Part shown: positions 1 through 8,102 of the stretch, piece by piece
How the letters are laid out: each line of letters starts with the position of its first letter
How positions within the stretch are numbered: position 1 is the first letter of the stretch
From: Alloalcanivorax mobilis
GTDB lineage: Bacteria > Pseudomonadota > Gammaproteobacteria > Pseudomonadales > Alcanivoracaceae
Reading direction: 5' to 3'
DNA length: 64,000 nt
NCBI RefSeq assembly: GCF_002864685.1
Contig: NZ_NMQZ01000006.1
Location: 62,001-126,000 of the forward strand
The notes under the pieces: model-generated
Seen by the model: the letters and a program-made list of their open reading frames with translations, nothing else
Told to the model about the DNA's origin: nothing
The model's database searches: none
Position numbers and translations under genes: made by a program

Positions 1-54
1 TCATGCGGAACGCCGGCATCGAGATGCGGCTTTGAGCCCTGGCAGGCTGCTGTC

Positions 55-498
55 ATGAATCTCTGGATCGACGCCGACGCCTGCCCCGCGGTGATCCGCG
101 AGGTGCTGTTCCGCGCCGCCACCCGGCGCGGCATCGACACCACCCTGGTGGCCAACCACTTTATTCGCACGCCGCGCTCGCCGCACATTCGCGCGGTGCA
201 GGTGGCGGCCGGTTTTGATCAGGCCGACGACTACATCGCCGAGCAGGTGCAACCCGGCGATCTGGTGATCACCGGCGACGTTCCGCTCGCCGCCCGGGTG
301 GTGGACAGCGGTGGCACCGCGCTCAATCCCCGTGGCACCCTCTACGACACCGAAACCATTCGCGAGCACCTTGGCCGCCGCGATTTCATGGAGGAGCTGC
401 GTTCCACCGGCGTACAGACCGGTGGGCCCGCTTCGCTGAGTAAAAGCGACGTGCAGACTTTCGCCAATGCGTTGGATCGGTTTCTGGCTCGACGCTAG
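55..498 (+). CDS. yaiI: YaiI/YqxD family (UPF0178, DUF188) protein
   Basis: The 147-residue product matches the length and motifs of the UPF0178 (YaiI/YqxD) family, a PIN-like fold group whose cellular role is not settled. The acidic N-terminal motif DADACP is at residues 6-11, TGD at 73-75 and NPRG at 91-94, all hallmarks of the family. No signal peptide or membrane segment is visible, so the protein is probably cytoplasmic. The last codons and the TAG stop lie inside the first units of a 7-nt repeat array (see the element at 491-682), so the C-terminal Arg-Arg may be set by the repeat. The family call is firm. The function, possibly a nuclease, is only inferred from the fold. Confidence 0.9.
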   Translation: MNLWIDADACPAVIREVLFRAATRRGIDTTLVANHFIRTPRSPHIRAVQVAAGFDQADDYIAEQVQPGDLVITGDVPLAARVVDSGGTALNPRGTLYDTETIREHLGRRDFMEELRSTGVQTGGPASLSKSDVQTFANALDRFLARR

Positions 499-682
499 GC
501 GCCGGACGCCGGACGCCGGACGCCGGACGCCGGACGCCAGACGCCAGACGCCAGACGCTAAGTCAAAACCCGGTTCCGCGAGCTTTGCGGCTACGCATCG
601 CGGATAGGGTGCCCACGCACCGGGCAGACCAGATGTTTTAAGCGTCCGGCGTCCGGCGTCCAGCGTCCAGCGTCCAGCGCGC
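491..682. repeat. Heptamer-armed inverted element 1 (GACGCCG type)
   Basis: The left arm is a tandem array of GACGCCG/GACGCCA units with period 7, running from 491 to about 560. The right arm (about 641-680) is the inverted array GCGTCCG/GCGTCCA. The core begins GACGCTAAGTCAAAACCCG and contains a nested hairpin, CCGCGA..TGCG-GCTA-CGCA..TCGCGG, around 576-603. The array starts inside the stop codon of yaiI. The core ends and hairpin motif recur at 17223-17415 and, in reverse orientation, at 62556-62722. Confidence 0.85.
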
Positions 683-705
683 AGCACCCAAACAAGGATA
701 ATCCC

Positions 706-1125
706 ATGCTCCGACTATCAAACACCGTGACCATCCCCGATGCCGAGATCGAGTGGCAGGCGATTCGCGCTCAGGGGGCGGGCGGGCAGAACGTTAATAA
801 AGTCGCTTCGGCGATTCATCTGCGTTTCGATATCGCCGCGTCGTCGTTGCCGGATTTCTATAAGGAGCGGCTGCTGGCGTATTCGGATCGGCGCATCACC
901 GGCGAGGGCGTGGTGGTGATCAAGGCACAGCGCTTCCGCACCCAGGAAAAGAACCTGGACGATGCTCTGGCGCGCCTTAAGGCGCTGATCCAGGACGCCA
1001 CCGTGGTGCACAAATCCCGCACCCCGACCCGCCCCACCAAGGCCGCGAAACGCAGGCGCGTGGACAGCAAGACCAAGCGTGGGGGTATCAAAGCACTAAG
1101 AGGAAAGGTGAAAGGCGATGACTAG
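706..1125 (+). CDS. arfB: Alternative ribosome-rescue peptidyl-tRNA hydrolase ArfB (YaeJ)
   Basis: The 139-residue protein is a class I release-factor-like hydrolase that frees peptides from ribosomes stalled on truncated mRNAs. The catalytic GGQ is at residues 26-28 within RAQGAGGQNVNKV. The C-terminal tail (about 105-136) is rich in Lys and Arg, as expected for the part of ArfB that enters the empty mRNA channel. It lacks the codon-recognition domains of RF1/RF2, which fits its short length. AAGGA sits 9-10 nt before the ATG. The stop overlaps the start of the next gene by 8 nt, suggesting translational coupling with an otherwise unrelated secreted protein. Confidence 0.95.
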   Translation: MLRLSNTVTIPDAEIEWQAIRAQGAGGQNVNKVASAIHLRFDIAASSLPDFYKERLLAYSDRRITGEGVVVIKAQRFRTQEKNLDDALARLKALIQDATVVHKSRTPTRPTKAAKRRRVDSKTKRGGIKALRGKVKGDD

Positions 1126-2929
1126 GAGACAGGGACTGTTGGGGGCGTGGCTGATGATGGCGGCGCTCATTTCATCACTGTGGGGCGTGGCCGCCCAGGC
1201 GGCCACCCGGGGGCTGGACGAGAAATGGCATTTCACCGATCAGTCGCCGGCGTACCAGGTGCGGTGGCCGCCACAACGAAGCGGTGAGCTGTGGCGCGTC
1301 GACATCGACTACGCCGGCGGCGGGCTGGCGTTTGAAGGTTACATTGCCGAGCCCCAGAGCGATGAGCCGCTGGCCCAGGAAAACCGCCGTGGCGATTACG
1401 TCTTTTATCATGAAAACGGTAAGCCCCATTTGCAAGGGCAGTACGATGACGAGGGCCTGATTACCGGCATCGAGACGGTTTACCGCCGTGATGGCAGCCG
1501 CGAAGAGCTGCGCCAATATGAGCCGGATGGCTATTACCCGGTGAAGCGTTTCTATGCCGACGGCAGCGTCGAGCTGGAATCGCTGGAGAGCACCGCCGAG
1601 CGCCGGGACCCGATCAAACGTTACCGCCGTGACGGCTCCCTGCTGATGGATTATTTCACCTTGCAGCGCGAGGGTAAGCCGGTGCGGGTGCGGCTCACCT
1701 ATGATGCGCAGGGGCGCGTGACGCAGCGCAAGGAAGAGGCGAACGGCGAGGTGATGACCGAGGCGTATCGCGCCGACGGCAGTTTGAAAGAGCGCAACCG
1801 GCGCGGCCAGGGCGAGTCCTATCGTTCGATCACCCAAGCCTATGATGAGCAGGGCAAATTGAAACATCGCCGCGCGGTGATGATGCCGGATTTTGATTAC
1901 GATGGCCTGCAGGTCCACGTCGACGGCGATACGCGCACCGAGGAGCACTACAAAAACGGCCTCCAGGAGGGGCTGTTCACGGTGCGCCGCGACGGTCAGT
2001 TGCTCAGACGCGGCGAATACCATGATGACAAGCCGGTGGGCGAGTGGTTTGAAACCGATCAGGACAGCGGCGCCGTTACTTTTATCACCTACGACGAACA
2101 CGGCGAATTTCAGCACCAGTTCGAGATCGGCGCGGATCTGGTGGTGCGCGACGATCAGGGAATACCCGGGTTGCCGGAGGCGTTTCAGGAAGTGACGCGC
2201 ACCCTGCCCGAGGTGGGCACCACCTGGCTGTACCAGTTCAACGACGCGGAACCGGTGGTGCTGACTCTCACCGAAAAGGACGGCGATCAAGCCCGCTACC
2301 AGGTGGGCCAGGGCCAGGCCACACTGGAAGAGGATGTGCACCGCTATCAGCCGGTGGACCAGGAGAACGGGCCCATGCTGCGCTTCCCCCTGCACCCCGG
2401 GGACGTGTGGCGCTACCGCACCGAGGACACCGTCAAGGTGCCGGCCTCGGACGGCGCCCACTGGCAGTACCGCTACCGCACCCAGATCACCAGCACGGTG
2501 AGCGCGGTGGAAACCATCCGCGTCGGCGCCGGCACTTTCAAGGCGCTGCGCATCAGCCGCGAGCTCGCCTGGCGCAAGGACCAGGCCAGCGGCGAAGGCG
2601 GCGGGCTGGACCGCATCAAGAACGGCGGCGACGGCCAGGTGGACGGCTTTACCCAAGAGTTGCTGTGGTACGCGCCGGAGGCCGGCCGGGTGGTGCTCAA
2701 GGCGCATATGGAATCCGGTGACCCGAACCTGCCGGGTCGCCCGGCGGAGCAACTGCTGGACAACGCCGCCACCTGGTTCACCGAGCTGGTGGCCCTGGCC
2801 GGCCCGGGCGACACCGCCGAGGCCGGCGAGCCGCGTCATGCGCGTGCCCCGCAGGCCGGTTGGATCGGTTTCCCGATGCAGCGCAACAACACCTGGGAAT
2901 ACCTGATGCAGAGCCATTCGCCGCAATAG
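1118..2929 (+). CDS. Secreted MORN/YwqK-like repeat protein of unknown function
   Basis: This 603-residue protein has an N-terminal signal peptide ending near AAQA (about residue 28). Residues 80-330 carry many short units of the form YRRDGS / YDEQGK / DGQLLRRGEYHDD, which resemble YwqK/MORN_2-type antitoxin-like repeats. The C-terminal third (from about 355) is different: it reads like a secreted beta-sheet domain with WLYQF..PVVLTLTEKDG and WRYRTEDT segments. It is predicted to be periplasmic or exported. No enzyme motif was recognised. The start is chosen because the signal peptide begins there and it overlaps arfB by 8 nt. The repeat assignment is by eye. Confidence 0.65.
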   Translation: MTRRQGLLGAWLMMAALISSLWGVAAQAATRGLDEKWHFTDQSPAYQVRWPPQRSGELWRVDIDYAGGGLAFEGYIAEPQSDEPLAQENRRGDYVFYHENGKPHLQGQYDDEGLITGIETVYRRDGSREELRQYEPDGYYPVKRFYADGSVELESLESTAERRDPIKRYRRDGSLLMDYFTLQREGKPVRVRLTYDAQGRVTQRKEEANGEVMTEAYRADGSLKERNRRGQGESYRSITQAYDEQGKLKHRRAVMMPDFDYDGLQVHVDGDTRTEEHYKNGLQEGLFTVRRDGQLLRRGEYHDDKPVGEWFETDQDSGAVTFITYDEHGEFQHQFEIGADLVVRDDQGIPGLPEAFQEVTRTLPEVGTTWLYQFNDAEPVVLTLTEKDGDQARYQVGQGQATLEEDVHRYQPVDQENGPMLRFPLHPGDVWRYRTEDTVKVPASDGAHWQYRYRTQITSTVSAVETIRVGAGTFKALRISRELAWRKDQASGEGGGLDRIKNGGDGQVDGFTQELLWYAPEAGRVVLKAHMESGDPNLPGRPAEQLLDNAATWFTELVALAGPGDTAEAGEPRHARAPQAGWIGFPMQRNNTWEYLMQSHSPQ

Positions 2930-3003
2930 CCCGGGCGGTTGCACGTGGCCGGCCCCGTTACGTTGAGGTACGATCGTGCAAAACAACGGATGGGAAAGCG
3001 GGC

Positions 3004-3870
3004 ATGGATCAGGCGACATTGATTGCGGTGGGGCTTCCCGCCGCGCTGTTTTTGATCATGGTGGGGATGGGGCTGACACTCACGCTCCGTGATTTCCGGG
3101 AAGTTCTGGTGGCGCCGCGCGCCACCCTGTTCGGGCTGGTGGCGCAGATCATTCTGCTGCCGCTGGTGGGCATCGGCCTGGCGCTGACGCTGGACTTGTC
3201 GCCGGCGCTGGCGGTGGGGCTGGTGATCATTGCCGCCTGCCCCGGCGGCACCACCTCTAATCTGTTCACCTTTCTCGGTCGCGGCGACGTGGCGCTTTCC
3301 ATTGTGCTGACCGTGGCCGCCAGCCTGATCACCATTGTCACTTTACCGCTGTTCGCCGGCTGGGCCCTGGAGCGCTTCAGCGATGCCGGCCGCACCGTGT
3401 CGTTGCCGGTTTTGCGTACCATCGCCACTTTGCTGGTGATCGTTCTGGTGCCGGTGGCGCTGGGCATGGTGGTGCGTCATCGGCGGCCAGCTTGGGCGGC
3501 AAAAGGCGAGAAGGTGGTCAGTGTGTTTGGCCTTCTGGTGCTGATCGTGGTGATCGTTATGCTGCTGGTGGACCTGGGCGAAGAAGCTCTGGTGTTGCTG
3601 CGCCAGGGTGGTGCCGCGGTGGTGTTGCTGAACCTGGTCGGGCTGGCGCTGGGCATGGCCGGTGGCCGCCTGATCGGCCTGAGCCGGGCCCAGGCGTTCA
3701 CGGTGGCGATTGAACTGGGCATCAAGAACGGCACCCTGGGGCTGATGGTCACGCTCACCCTGCTGCAATCCGAAGCGATGTCGGTGCCGGCGGCGGTGTA
3801 CGGCGTGCTGATGTTCCTGTTCGGGTTTCTGATGTTGGGCTACAGCCGGCTTAGCGGGATTGGGCGGTAG
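3004..3870 (+). CDS. Bile acid:sodium symporter (BASS) family transporter
   Basis: The 288-residue integral membrane protein has about nine to ten hydrophobic segments spread over its whole length. It carries the BASS-family signature IIAACPGGTTSNLFTFLGRGDVA at about residues 78-100 and a second conserved segment, IELGIKNGTLG, near 238-248. These two discontinuous helices usually form the substrate and sodium site. The family moves organic anions with Na+, but the substrate here cannot be read. The start is placed at 3004 (MDQATLIAVG) because upstream in-frame sequence is a frame-shadow of the preceding gene's end and is not membrane-like. A heptamer-armed element follows 20 nt after the stop. 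Confidence 0.88.
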   Translation: MDQATLIAVGLPAALFLIMVGMGLTLTLRDFREVLVAPRATLFGLVAQIILLPLVGIGLALTLDLSPALAVGLVIIAACPGGTTSNLFTFLGRGDVALSIVLTVAASLITIVTLPLFAGWALERFSDAGRTVSLPVLRTIATLLVIVLVPVALGMVVRHRRPAWAAKGEKVVSVFGLLVLIVVIVMLLVDLGEEALVLLRQGGAAVVLLNLVGLALGMAGGRLIGLSRAQAFTVAIELGIKNGTLGLMVTLTLLQSEAMSVPAAVYGVLMFLFGFLMLGYSRLSGIGR

Positions 3871-3890
3871 GTGAGGCGGCCTTTGGCCGC

Positions 3891-4044
3891 GATGCAGGAT
3901 GCAGGATACAGGATTCAGGCGCGGGGGGAGCCGTGCTCTCCCCCTGGGCCGTGGCCGCGAAGTTTGGTGTGCCGCGCGAGCACGGCGTTGCAGCCAGGAA
4001 CGCCCGTCTCGCGCGCCTGAATCCTGAATCCTGAATCCTGTATC
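3891..4044. repeat. Heptamer-armed inverted element 4 (GATTCAG type)
   Basis: The left arm is GATGCAG, GATGCAG, GATACAG, GATTCAG (3891-3918) followed by GCGCG. The right arm is CGCGC followed by CTGAATC three times and CTGTATC (4017-4044), the inverted form of the same units. The core is about 90 nt and GC-rich. It sits between the convergent stop codons of the BASS transporter and yibQ, 20 and 12 nt away. The architecture equals elements 1-3, but the unit sequence differs. Confidence 0.85.
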
Positions 4045-4055
4045 CGTACCACCCT

Positions 4056-4832
4056 TCAGCCGGCGTCGTCGGGTGGGCGGGTTGGGGTGGCGGCGGTGTG
4101 GCGCTTGGGGGTGTGCAGCAGGGCTGACACTGGCACCAGCCGCACGCCGGCTTGTTCGATCACCGGCAATACCTGGCGCAGGTAGGCGATGGTTTCCGGG
4201 TAGGGGTGGCCAATGGCGATGGCGTGGCCGCGCTGGCGCGCCAGCTCCAGTAGCTTGTTGAACTGGTCGTTGATGCGCGCGAAATCACGCTGGTTGTCGA
4301 GAAACACGTCGCGGCGGCCGGTGGCCACGCCCTGTTGCCGGGCGGTGCGCTCGGCGACCGTGGCGGCGCTGGTGCGGCTGTCCAGAAAGTAGAGGTGCCG
4401 TTTGCCCAGTTCGCTCATCAGGCGCCGCATCGGCTGGTGCTCGGCGGTGAGCGCGCTGCCCATGTGATTGTTGACGCCGCGGGCGGCCGGCAGAGTGGCG
4501 CGGGCCTGATCGAGGACCGCGGCGATGCGGGCCTGGCTCATGGTGTCGTTGATGGCGCCTGCGTCCAGGTGGCGCGCGTCCAGCGCGGCCATTGGCAGAT
4601 GAATCATCACCTCTTTGCCGGTGCTGGCGGCCTGGGCACCCAGGCGCCGGGCAAACGGGGTTGCCGGAATCACCGCGCAGGTGAGTGCGCCGGGCAGAGC
4701 GAGCACCGCCTCGCCATGGGCGCGGTTGTAGCCCAGGTCATCGATGATGATGGCGATGCGGGGCGGGGCCGCCATGGCGAGCCCGGCGGCCACCCCGTAA
4801 AGGAGTGCCGCCGCCATGAAAAGCGGTCTCAC
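4056..4832 (-). CDS. yibQ: Divergent polysaccharide deacetylase YibQ
   Basis: The 258-residue protein has a signal peptide (about 1-21) followed by a divergent polysaccharide deacetylase domain (DUF610). Metal-site motifs are visible: IAIIIDDLGYN (Asp31-Asp32), MIHLPM (about 76-81), GVNNHMGS (119-126) and a late AIGHPYPET segment. It is predicted to be periplasmic. Members sit next to envC and a carboxy-terminal protease in many gammaproteobacteria, as here, where its start overlaps the end of ctpA by 4 nt. The physiological substrate is unknown. The proline-rich tail after about residue 240 is variable. Confidence 0.9.
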   Translation of the reverse strand: MRPLFMAAALLYGVAAGLAMAAPPRIAIIIDDLGYNRAHGEAVLALPGALTCAVIPATPFARRLGAQAASTGKEVMIHLPMAALDARHLDAGAINDTMSQARIAAVLDQARATLPAARGVNNHMGSALTAEHQPMRRLMSELGKRHLYFLDSRTSAATVAERTARQQGVATGRRDVFLDNQRDFARINDQFNKLLELARQRGHAIAIGHPYPETIAYLRQVLPVIEQAGVRLVPVSALLHTPKRHTAATPTRPPDDAG

Positions 4833-6169
4833 CTTGGTGTGGAGGCCGCGTTCCGCGCGTCGTCGGGGCGCCGCTCAAGTTGGCGCCGCTCGGCCAGGTT
4901 GATGCCCTTGAGAATGGACAGCGCCTGGGAGAGCGGGTAGTCGCGGCTGGCCAGCGCCTCCGGGGGCTCTTTTTTATCGTCCGCCGGTTCGCTGGCTTTC
5001 TGGTTGAGCAGGTGATGGGGCAGATCGGATTCGCGCAGCAGGCTGTCTTCCACCAGCTTGACGCTGGCCACCTGAATCGCAATGTCCGGAACAATACCCT
5101 GGGCCTGAATCGACCGGCCCTTGGGAGTGTAGTAACGCGCGGTGGTCAGTTTGAGGGCGTTGTCGCCGCTGATCGGCAGCACCGTCTGCACCGAGCCCTT
5201 GCCGAAGGTGCGGTTGCCCACCACTATGGCCCGGCCCTGGTCTTGCAGGGCGCCGGCAACGATCTCCGAGGCGGACGCCGAGCCGCCGTTGACCAGCACC
5301 ACCAGGGGCAGGCCATGCAACTGGTCGCCGGGGGTGGCGGAAAAGTCGTTGCGGCTTTGCGCGTCGCGGCCCTGGGTGTAAACCACCAGGCCGCTGTCCA
5401 TGAACAGATCCGCCACTTCCACCGCGCCGGTCAGCACGCCGCCGGGGTTGTTGCGCAGATCCAGAACCAGACCCTTCAGATCGCCGTTGGCTTCCAGCTT
5501 GTTCAGGGCCTGGCCGGCTTCGGTGCCGGTGTTGTTCTGGAACTGGGAAATGCGCAGATAGCCGTAACCGGGCTCCAGGGTTTCCTGTTTGACGCTGTGC
5601 ACCTGAATGCGATCGCGTTTCAGAGTCACCGAGTGGGGTTTGTCGGCGCCGTCGCGCAGCACCGACAGGGTCACTTCGCTGCCGGTCTTGCCGCGCATCA
5701 ATTCCACCGCTTCCTGCAGGCCGATGCCTTTCACGAAGGTGTCGTCGATTTTCAGAATCAGATCGCCGGCCTGGATATCGGCGCGGCTGGCGGGGGAGTC
5801 GTCGATGGGCGTGACCACCTTGACGAAACCGTCTTCCATGGTCACCTCCAGCCCGAGCCCGCCGAATTCGCCGGTGGTCACCGATTGCAGGTCCTCGAAC
5901 TGGTCCGGGGTCAGGTAGGCTGAGTGCGGGTCCAGCTCCATCAGCATGCCGCGAATCGCCGCCTGGATCAGGTCATGCTCGTCCACCTCGGTGACATAAG
6001 CGCCACGAATGCGCTCCAGCACCTCGGCGAAGGCGCGCAGCTCGGTCACCGGCACGCCTTGTTTCTTGGCTTGCTGATCGACTTCCGGGTCTTGGGCGTG
6101 GGCCAGGGGGGCGGCCAGGGCGATCACGAAAAAAGCATTGCGCAGTATGGCGTGAGAGGTCTTCAGCAT
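4829..6169 (-). CDS. ctpA: S41 family carboxy-terminal processing protease (CtpA-like)
   Basis: The 446-residue periplasmic protease has a signal peptide ending at AHA (about 25), a PDZ domain (about 95-180, with GGLGLEV and DLILKIDD) and an S41 core. The catalytic Ser/Lys/Gln can be placed at S299 (GGSASASE), K324 (TFGKGSVQ) and Q328, with the 25-residue Ser-Lys spacing typical of Prc/CtpB. Such proteases trim or degrade periplasmic proteins, including peptidoglycan hydrolases. The start at 6169 is chosen because GAGGA lies just upstream and a signal peptide follows directly. A longer in-frame extension into envC is unlikely. It is the middle gene of envC-ctpA-yibQ. Confidence 0.92.
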   Translation of the reverse strand: MLKTSHAILRNAFFVIALAAPLAHAQDPEVDQQAKKQGVPVTELRAFAEVLERIRGAYVTEVDEHDLIQAAIRGMLMELDPHSAYLTPDQFEDLQSVTTGEFGGLGLEVTMEDGFVKVVTPIDDSPASRADIQAGDLILKIDDTFVKGIGLQEAVELMRGKTGSEVTLSVLRDGADKPHSVTLKRDRIQVHSVKQETLEPGYGYLRISQFQNNTGTEAGQALNKLEANGDLKGLVLDLRNNPGGVLTGAVEVADLFMDSGLVVYTQGRDAQSRNDFSATPGDQLHGLPLVVLVNGGSASASEIVAGALQDQGRAIVVGNRTFGKGSVQTVLPISGDNALKLTTARYYTPKGRSIQAQGIVPDIAIQVASVKLVEDSLLRESDLPHHLLNQKASEPADDKKEPPEALASRDYPLSQALSILKGINLAERRQLERRPDDARNAASTPR

Positions 6170-6194
6170 GGTCTTCCTCAACCCGGGAGCGGTG

Positions 6195-7349
6195 TCAGTC
6201 ATCGGTGCGGGCAATCGGCGGCAGTGTAACACGGTGGTCGCACCAACGCGCCGGATTGACCACCTTGCCACGGTGGCGGATTTCAAAGTAAAGCGCGCTG
6301 CGGGCATTGCCGCCGGAGCGTCCGGCCAGGGCCAGCACATCGCCGGTGGCGACCCATTCCCCGACCTCGCGCAGCAGGCTCTGGTTGTAACCGTAGAGCG
6401 TCAGGTAGCCGCCGCCGTGGTCGAGAATAATCAGCAGCCCATAGCCGCGCATCCAATCGGCGAACACCACCCGGCCAGGGTGAATGGCGCGCACCGGCGT
6501 GCCGGTGTCGGCGGCCAGGATCACGCCGTCCCAGCGCAGGGCGCCTTCGCGGGTTGAATTAAACCCGGACAGCACCTTGCCCGGCACCGGCCAGGGCAAC
6601 TTGCCGTCCAGGGTGCCGAAGGGTTTGCCAGCGGCGTCCGGTGGCACCCCGGGCAGGGTGCGACGCATGTCCTCGAGCAGTTTTTCCAGGTGCTTCTGAT
6701 CCTGGCGCAGCCCGGCGATGTTGCTGCCGCGCTGATCCAGAGAGCGGTTCAGGCTGGCGATGTTCTGTTCGCGCTCGGCCACCGCGCCCTTAAGACGCTT
6801 TTCATGGGCCGCCAGTTCCGTGCGCCGGTCAAGCAGGTCGGCGCGGGCGGCGTTGACCTGTTCGGCCACCTGGCGCAATTCCACCAGTTCGCCCTGCAGG
6901 GCGGTCAGCCGCTTGGTGCGGGCACGCTGAAAATACTCCTGATAGCGCAGCAGCCGGGCGATGCGTTCCGGGTCTTGCTGATTGAGCAGCAGCTTGATGC
7001 GCTCCTCGCGGCCGGTCTCGTAGCTGGCGCGCACTGTCTTCGCCAGCCACTGCAGTTGCAGCTTCTTTTCCTCGGCCAGTCGCGCCTGGTGTTTCTCCAG
7101 CCCGTCCAGACGCCGCTGCGCGGCGCGGGCGTCGTTCTCCAGAGCGCGCCGCTCGCGCACCAGCTTGCTGATCCGGGTTTCGGTGGTGCGCAGGCTGGCC
7201 CGCTGGCTGTCGCGCTCTTCGAGATCCTGGTTCTGGGCCTCGGAGAGCGTCTCGATGCGGGCTTTGAGCTCCTTGAGCTGCTGCGGAGAGGCCTGTTCGG
7301 CGCGCAGCAGGACGGGGATCAGTAGTAGCAGCAGAAAAACAGGCTTCAT
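6195..7349 (-). CDS. envC: Murein hydrolase activator EnvC
   Basis: The 384-residue protein has a signal peptide (about 1-17), a long coiled coil (about 20-235, rich in E/R/L/Q) and a C-terminal LytM/M23 domain (about 260-375). The LytM domain looks degenerate: the usual zinc-binding His residues are replaced, for example LYGYNQSL and LYFEIRHRG. That matches EnvC, which activates the amidases AmiA/AmiB at the division septum rather than cutting peptidoglycan itself. It is the first gene of a minus-strand group with ctpA and yibQ and is divergent from yibN. The phosphoglycerate mutase gene (gpmI) that usually precedes envC is absent; only 70 bp separate envC from yibN. Confidence 0.93.
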   Translation of the reverse strand: MKPVFLLLLLIPVLLRAEQASPQQLKELKARIETLSEAQNQDLEERDSQRASLRTTETRISKLVRERRALENDARAAQRRLDGLEKHQARLAEEKKLQLQWLAKTVRASYETGREERIKLLLNQQDPERIARLLRYQEYFQRARTKRLTALQGELVELRQVAEQVNAARADLLDRRTELAAHEKRLKGAVAEREQNIASLNRSLDQRGSNIAGLRQDQKHLEKLLEDMRRTLPGVPPDAAGKPFGTLDGKLPWPVPGKVLSGFNSTREGALRWDGVILAADTGTPVRAIHPGRVVFADWMRGYGLLIILDHGGGYLTLYGYNQSLLREVGEWVATGDVLALAGRSGGNARSALYFEIRHRGKVVNPARWCDHRVTLPPIARTDD

Positions 7350-7419
7350 GGTGTCCTTATATTAACCGACCGGTGGTGTGTATACTTGACGCCGATTTTC
7401 CGCCGGCAGGATTGCAATC

Positions 7420-7836
7420 ATGGATCGTATCATCGAGTTCGCCAGCAGCCACTATCTGTTGGTCTCCGCCTTTTTCCTTTTGTGGGCGGTGTTTTTTACC
7501 CTGGAGTCCCGTCGCGGCGGTAAGGCGATCAGCCCGCAGATGGCCACCAACCTGGTCAACCAGAACGACGCGGTGATCGTGGACGTGCGCGATAACGACG
7601 AATTTCGCGCCGGTCATATACCCGGCAGCCTTAACCTGCCCGCCGGTAAGGCCATGGAGCGCCTCGCCGAGCTGGAGCAGTATAAGGAACGGCCGCTGAT
7701 TCTCACCTGCAAGGCGGGCAATCAGGCCGCGCACCTGGGGCGCCAGCTGCGCACCAAGGGCTTTAAGGACATCTATCGCATTCAGGGCGGGGTGACCGCC
7801 TGGCGCAATGATAACCTGCCAGTGGCGAAAGCCTGA
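7420..7836 (+). CDS. yibN: Membrane-anchored rhodanese-like protein YibN
   Basis: The 138-residue protein has one N-terminal membrane helix (about 10-27) and a single cytoplasmic rhodanese domain (about 38-135). The catalytic cysteine is C97 in LTCKAGNQA, and the domain-start motif VIVDVRDNDEFRAGHIPGS is intact. It may transfer sulfane sulfur, though YibN's target is not established. Its stop overlaps the grxC start as TGATG, so the two are coupled, and secB follows. A TATACT hexamer at 7381-7386, 34 nt before the ATG, is a candidate -10 box. Confidence 0.93.
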   Translation: MDRIIEFASSHYLLVSAFFLLWAVFFTLESRRGGKAISPQMATNLVNQNDAVIVDVRDNDEFRAGHIPGSLNLPAGKAMERLAELEQYKERPLILTCKAGNQAAHLGRQLRTKGFKDIYRIQGGVTAWRNDNLPVAKA

Positions 7837-8090
7837 TGGCACGGGTCACGCTCTACACCACTGCCTGGTGCCCGTTTTGCGTGCGTGCCAAGCAATTGCT
7901 GGCCGGCAAACAGGCCGAGGTGGATGAGATCGACGTGGATCGCGATCCGGCCCGCCGGCGAGAGATGATGGAGCGTAGCGGCCGCCGCACCGTGCCGCAA
8001 ATCTGGATTGGGGACCGTCACGTTGGCGGTTGTGATGAACTTTACGCATTGCAGCGGGCGGGGGAGCTCGACGACCTGCTCGCCGGATAA
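7836..8090 (+). CDS. grxC: Glutaredoxin 3
   Basis: The 84-residue protein is a classical dithiol glutaredoxin with the active site CPFC at residues 12-15, the TVPQIWI cis-proline segment (about 52-58) and GGCDEL near 64-69 for glutathione binding. It reduces disulfides and glutathione mixed disulfides in the cytoplasm. The start codon shares a base with the yibN stop, and secB begins 12 nt downstream, so the three genes are probably one transcript, as in enterobacteria. Confidence 0.96.
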   Translation: MARVTLYTTAWCPFCVRAKQLLAGKQAEVDEIDVDRDPARRREMMERSGRRTVPQIWIGDRHVGGCDELYALQRAGELDDLLAG

Positions 8091-8102
8091 CGGAGAAAAA
8101 CC

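Noticed and set aside
491-682. Heptamer arrays as a CRISPR
   Set aside because: Units are 7 nt with no spacers, and arms are inverted around a core. No cas genes are near.
1-687. 228-residue minus-strand open frame opposite yaiI
   Set aside because: It reads through the heptamer arrays and is antisense to a clear family protein. Its composition is repeat-driven.
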